A program made the translations under genes and the position numbers. DNA of 64,000 nt, from assembly GCF_000284035.1 (NCBI RefSeq), contig NC_016887.1, positions 2,604,001 to 2,668,000 of the forward strand, written 5' to 3'. The DNA is from Nocardia cyriacigeorgica GUH-2. GTDB lineage: Bacteria > Actinomycetota > Actinomycetes > Mycobacteriales > Mycobacteriaceae. Below, in pieces: positions 61,958 to 64,000 of this stretch. Numbering within the stretch: the stretch's first letter is position 1; every line of letters starts with the position of its first letter. Below the pieces are notes generated by a model. It ran no database searches, was not told the DNA's origin, and was given only the letters and a program-made list of their open reading frames with translations.

Positions 61958-62329
61958 TCAGCCGAGGCTGATGTCGTCCTGCGACCAGAACGCGCGCATG
62001 CTGGTGATCTGCGCGTTCTCGTCGAAGGTCATGACATCGATGGGGTCGATGGTGATGGTCTGCTCGCCGGTGTCGGTGACTACGCGGAAGGCGAACGCGG
62101 CCTCGTGGCCCGCCACCCGCACCGAGTGCAGTTCGGTGCTCACTCGCACCGATCCCAGTGCGCTGTAGAACTTTTCGATCGCGGCCCGGCCCACGTGCGG
62201 CGGGGTGCCCACCGGGTCCTCGACGGTGGCGTCTTCGGCGTAGAGCGCCGCGATGTCCGTGGCGGACCCGTCGGCGACGGTGTCGAGGTAGCGGCGGACC
62301 GCCGCGCGGATGTCGTCTGCTGAGGCCAT
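61958..62329 (-). CDS. ksi: Ketosteroid (delta5-3-ketosteroid) isomerase
   Basis: A 123-residue SnoaL/NTF2-fold enzyme closely resembling the classic Comamonas isomerase. Matching stretches are AVRRYLDTVADG (catalytic tyrosine), LYAEDATVEDPVG (general-base aspartate), AAFAFRVV and the aspartate in PIDVMTF. It moves the double bond from delta5 to delta4 in 3-ketosteroids, giving the substrate for KstD. The ATG at 62329 has AAGGAG upstream. It sits between two KstD-like genes, 37 bp after the first. A dedicated isomerase of this type is less common in actinobacteria, where the step is often done by a bifunctional 3-beta-hydroxysteroid dehydrogenase. Confidence 0.9.
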   Translation of the reverse strand: MASADDIRAAVRRYLDTVADGSATDIAALYAEDATVEDPVGTPPHVGRAAIEKFYSALGSVRVSTELHSVRVAGHEAAFAFRVVTDTGEQTITIDPIDVMTFDENAQITSMRAFWSQDDISLG

Positions 62330-62366
62330 CGAGGGCTCCTTCGGAAATTCTGGGGGTGGTGAGGGG

Positions 62367-63902
62367 TCAGTTGCCGAGCAGGTCGCGCACGGCCAGGTGG
62401 CTGAACAACATGGACGCGCCGATCGGGTTGCCGCCGCCGGGGTAGACGGTGCCGCTGACGGCCGCCATGGTGTTGCCCGCCGCGTACAGCCCGGGGATCG
62501 GCTCACCGTCGCGGCCCAGCACCCGCGCGGCGCTGTCGGTGCGCAGCCCGCCCTTGGTGCCCAGATCGGAGATGCCGAACGCGGCGGCGTGGAACGGTCC
62601 CTGATCGATCGACACCAGCGGCGGTTCACCGGCGGAGAACGCGCGATCGTAGGCCTCGTCGCCGCGTCCGAAATCCGGGTCGACGCCGGTCTCGACAAAG
62701 GAATTGAACCGCTGCACCGTCGCCACCAGCGCATCGGCGGGCACACCGATCTTCTCGGCGAGTTCGGGCAGCGTGTCGGCGGTGTGCCAGAGCCCGGCCG
62801 CCACGTACTTCTCCGGTTCGACCATCGAGACGTTGGTGGCCTTGACCGGCGGCACCTCGCCCTCTTTGTCGTCGTAGATCATCCAGTAGGGCAGGGTGAG
62901 CGAGCCGTCGTCGAGTTTGGTGATGATGTCGCGGCCGAGCCGGTCGTAGGGCGCGGATTCGTTGACGAAGCGTTTGCCGTCCTGGCCGACGAAGATGCCG
63001 CCGGTGAACCACAGCGCGAACGCCGAACGCCCGTCCGGGTGCGTCAAACCGGGCGACCACCACGCCTGATCCATCAGATCGGTATCCGCGCCCGCGGCCA
63101 TGCCCGCCTGATGCGCTTTACCCTGGTTGCCCCACGGCCCCATGGTGTCGCGGGCCTCGCCGGGTACGCCGTAGTGCTTGCGCAGCTCGTCGTTCTGCTC
63201 GAACCCACCGGCCGCGAGCACCACACCCTTGCGGGCCCGGATCGCGAACGGCTTGCCCTCGCGTTCGGTGATCGCGCCGATCACGGCGCCGTCCTCGACC
63301 ACCAGCTCCACCAGCGGCGTGTTCAGGTACAGCCGCACGTCCGGATACGACGACAGGGCGAGCAGGAAGCGCCCGATCAGGGCCTGGCCGCCGATCAGCA
63401 TGTCCGGCAGTGGCGCGCCCAGCCGGTCGGTGTCCAGCGGGCCGCGCAGCTGCTCACGCATCTCGCCCAGCGCGGTGGCGGGCAGCGGGGTGGGCATGAT
63501 GTGGCGCTGCCCGTCCAGCCGGGCCTTGGGCGCCTTACCGAAATAGTCCGGCCACGGCAGCATCTCGAACGCGAAATGCTCATCGGATTCGAGGTATTCG
63601 ATGAGGTCGCCGCCGCGGCGGACGTAGGTCTCCTGCAGTTCGCGCGGGGTCCGGTCGCCGACGACGGCGTGGTAGTAGGTGAGCGCGTCCTCGATGGTGT
63701 CGTCGGTGCCTGCGCGGCGCAGCACCGGATTGCACGGGAACCACATGCCGCCGCCCCCGGAATAGGCGGTCGTGCCGCCGAACTTGTCGGTCGCCTCGAC
63801 CACCGCGACGGTCAGCCCTTCGCGGGCCGCGGTGTAGGCGCCGGCCAGGCCGCCGCCCGAGCCCGCGACCAGCACGTCCACCTCGTCGTTCCAGTCCACC
63901 AC
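62367..63902 (-). CDS. kstD: 3-ketosteroid delta1-dehydrogenase (KstD)
   Basis: A 511-residue FAD enzyme that introduces the 1,2 double bond in the steroid A ring. It matches Rhodococcus KstD throughout: DVLVAGSGGGLAGAYTAAREG, FGGTTAYSGGGGMWFP, the VVLAAGGFEQNDELRKHYG segment, SDLGTKGGLRTD and GLYAAGNTMAAVSGTVYPGG. The tyrosine and glycine of the VYPGGG motif are those of the catalytic site. The GTG at 63902 is chosen for its AGGAGG seven bases upstream; an in-frame GTG follows at 63899. It heads the five-gene operon that ends at 59176. The remaining 98 bp to the window edge hold no recognised feature. Confidence 0.9.
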   Translation of the reverse strand: MVDWNDEVDVLVAGSGGGLAGAYTAAREGLTVAVVEATDKFGGTTAYSGGGGMWFPCNPVLRRAGTDDTIEDALTYYHAVVGDRTPRELQETYVRRGGDLIEYLESDEHFAFEMLPWPDYFGKAPKARLDGQRHIMPTPLPATALGEMREQLRGPLDTDRLGAPLPDMLIGGQALIGRFLLALSSYPDVRLYLNTPLVELVVEDGAVIGAITEREGKPFAIRARKGVVLAAGGFEQNDELRKHYGVPGEARDTMGPWGNQGKAHQAGMAAGADTDLMDQAWWSPGLTHPDGRSAFALWFTGGIFVGQDGKRFVNESAPYDRLGRDIITKLDDGSLTLPYWMIYDDKEGEVPPVKATNVSMVEPEKYVAAGLWHTADTLPELAEKIGVPADALVATVQRFNSFVETGVDPDFGRGDEAYDRAFSAGEPPLVSIDQGPFHAAAFGISDLGTKGGLRTDSAARVLGRDGEPIPGLYAAGNTMAAVSGTVYPGGGNPIGASMLFSHLAVRDLLGN

Positions 63903-64000
63903 TGTGAGTCCTCCTGTGCGTTTGCTCACCATCGACGCTAAGGCGCATGCGGCGTTTGCGGGCACGGCTTCTCCCGGTCACCGGGAACGTGCCGATGCTC

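Overview
The window is high-GC actinomycete DNA, most likely from a Nocardia or a close mycolate-containing relative. The clues are a nocardiolactone-type beta-lactone gene set, an EspG-type ESX protein, an Rv3235-family protein, a 13E12-type HNH gene with a LexA-like box, an IdeR iron box, an MmpL transporter, mycofactocin-coupled dehydrogenases and a steroid-degradation block. No rRNA, tRNA, CRISPR array or intact insertion sequence was seen.

Layout. 0-6.3 kb: the 3' end of recB, a 45-bp tandem repeat, recD, then an ECF41 sigma factor module (FAD oxidoreductase, its predicted promoter, and the sigma factor) and an Rv3235-family gene. 6.4-14.8 kb: one minus-strand operon with mostly 4-bp gene overlaps. 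It encodes two thiolase-fold subunits, a beta-lactone synthetase, a small membrane protein, a reductase, a condensation-type acyltransferase and an MmpL transporter. 15.1-18.4 kb: a TetR regulator divergent from an aldehyde dehydrogenase and an SDR, with a long inverted-repeat operator over the promoter. 18.4-21.8 kb: a HemK-like methyltransferase, a secreted YdcF-like protein, a divergent FolD paralogue and a DUF6653 protein.

21.8-28.9 kb is the accessory stretch, with broken frames and repeats. It holds a DUF5753/DUF397 regulator pair whose first gene is frameshifted, small orphan genes, a 13E12-type HNH gene whose start codon lies in a LexA-like box, and a glycosyltransferase interrupted at a 12-G run. 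28.9-49.4 kb is mixed metabolism and envelope functions: a K+/H+ antiporter pair, EspG, a TerD protein, a CrtI-like oxidoreductase, a soluble-aldose-dehydrogenase-like lipoprotein, MFS and LLM proteins, a SRPBCC-acyl-CoA synthetase fusion, a metallophosphoesterase, a PapA-like acyltransferase, an IdeR-controlled siderophore reductase, an M50 protease and a PucR regulator beside a stand-alone copy of its sensor domain.

49.5-63.9 kb: a frameshifted pirin gene, a membrane protein with fifteen 11-residue repeats, a drug exporter, then steroid catabolism genes. These include kshB, two mycofactocin-type SDRs and an HsaD-like hydrolase. An MFS gene follows, then a five-gene operon of KstD, ketosteroid isomerase, a second KstD-like enzyme, a zinc-ribbon-like protein and an SDR. 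Two steroid-region intergenic gaps share an inverted repeat, TCCCA-N5-TGGGA.

All functions are inferred by reading translations and motifs; no database search was run. Several apparent frameshifts could be real mutations, phase variation or sequencing errors.
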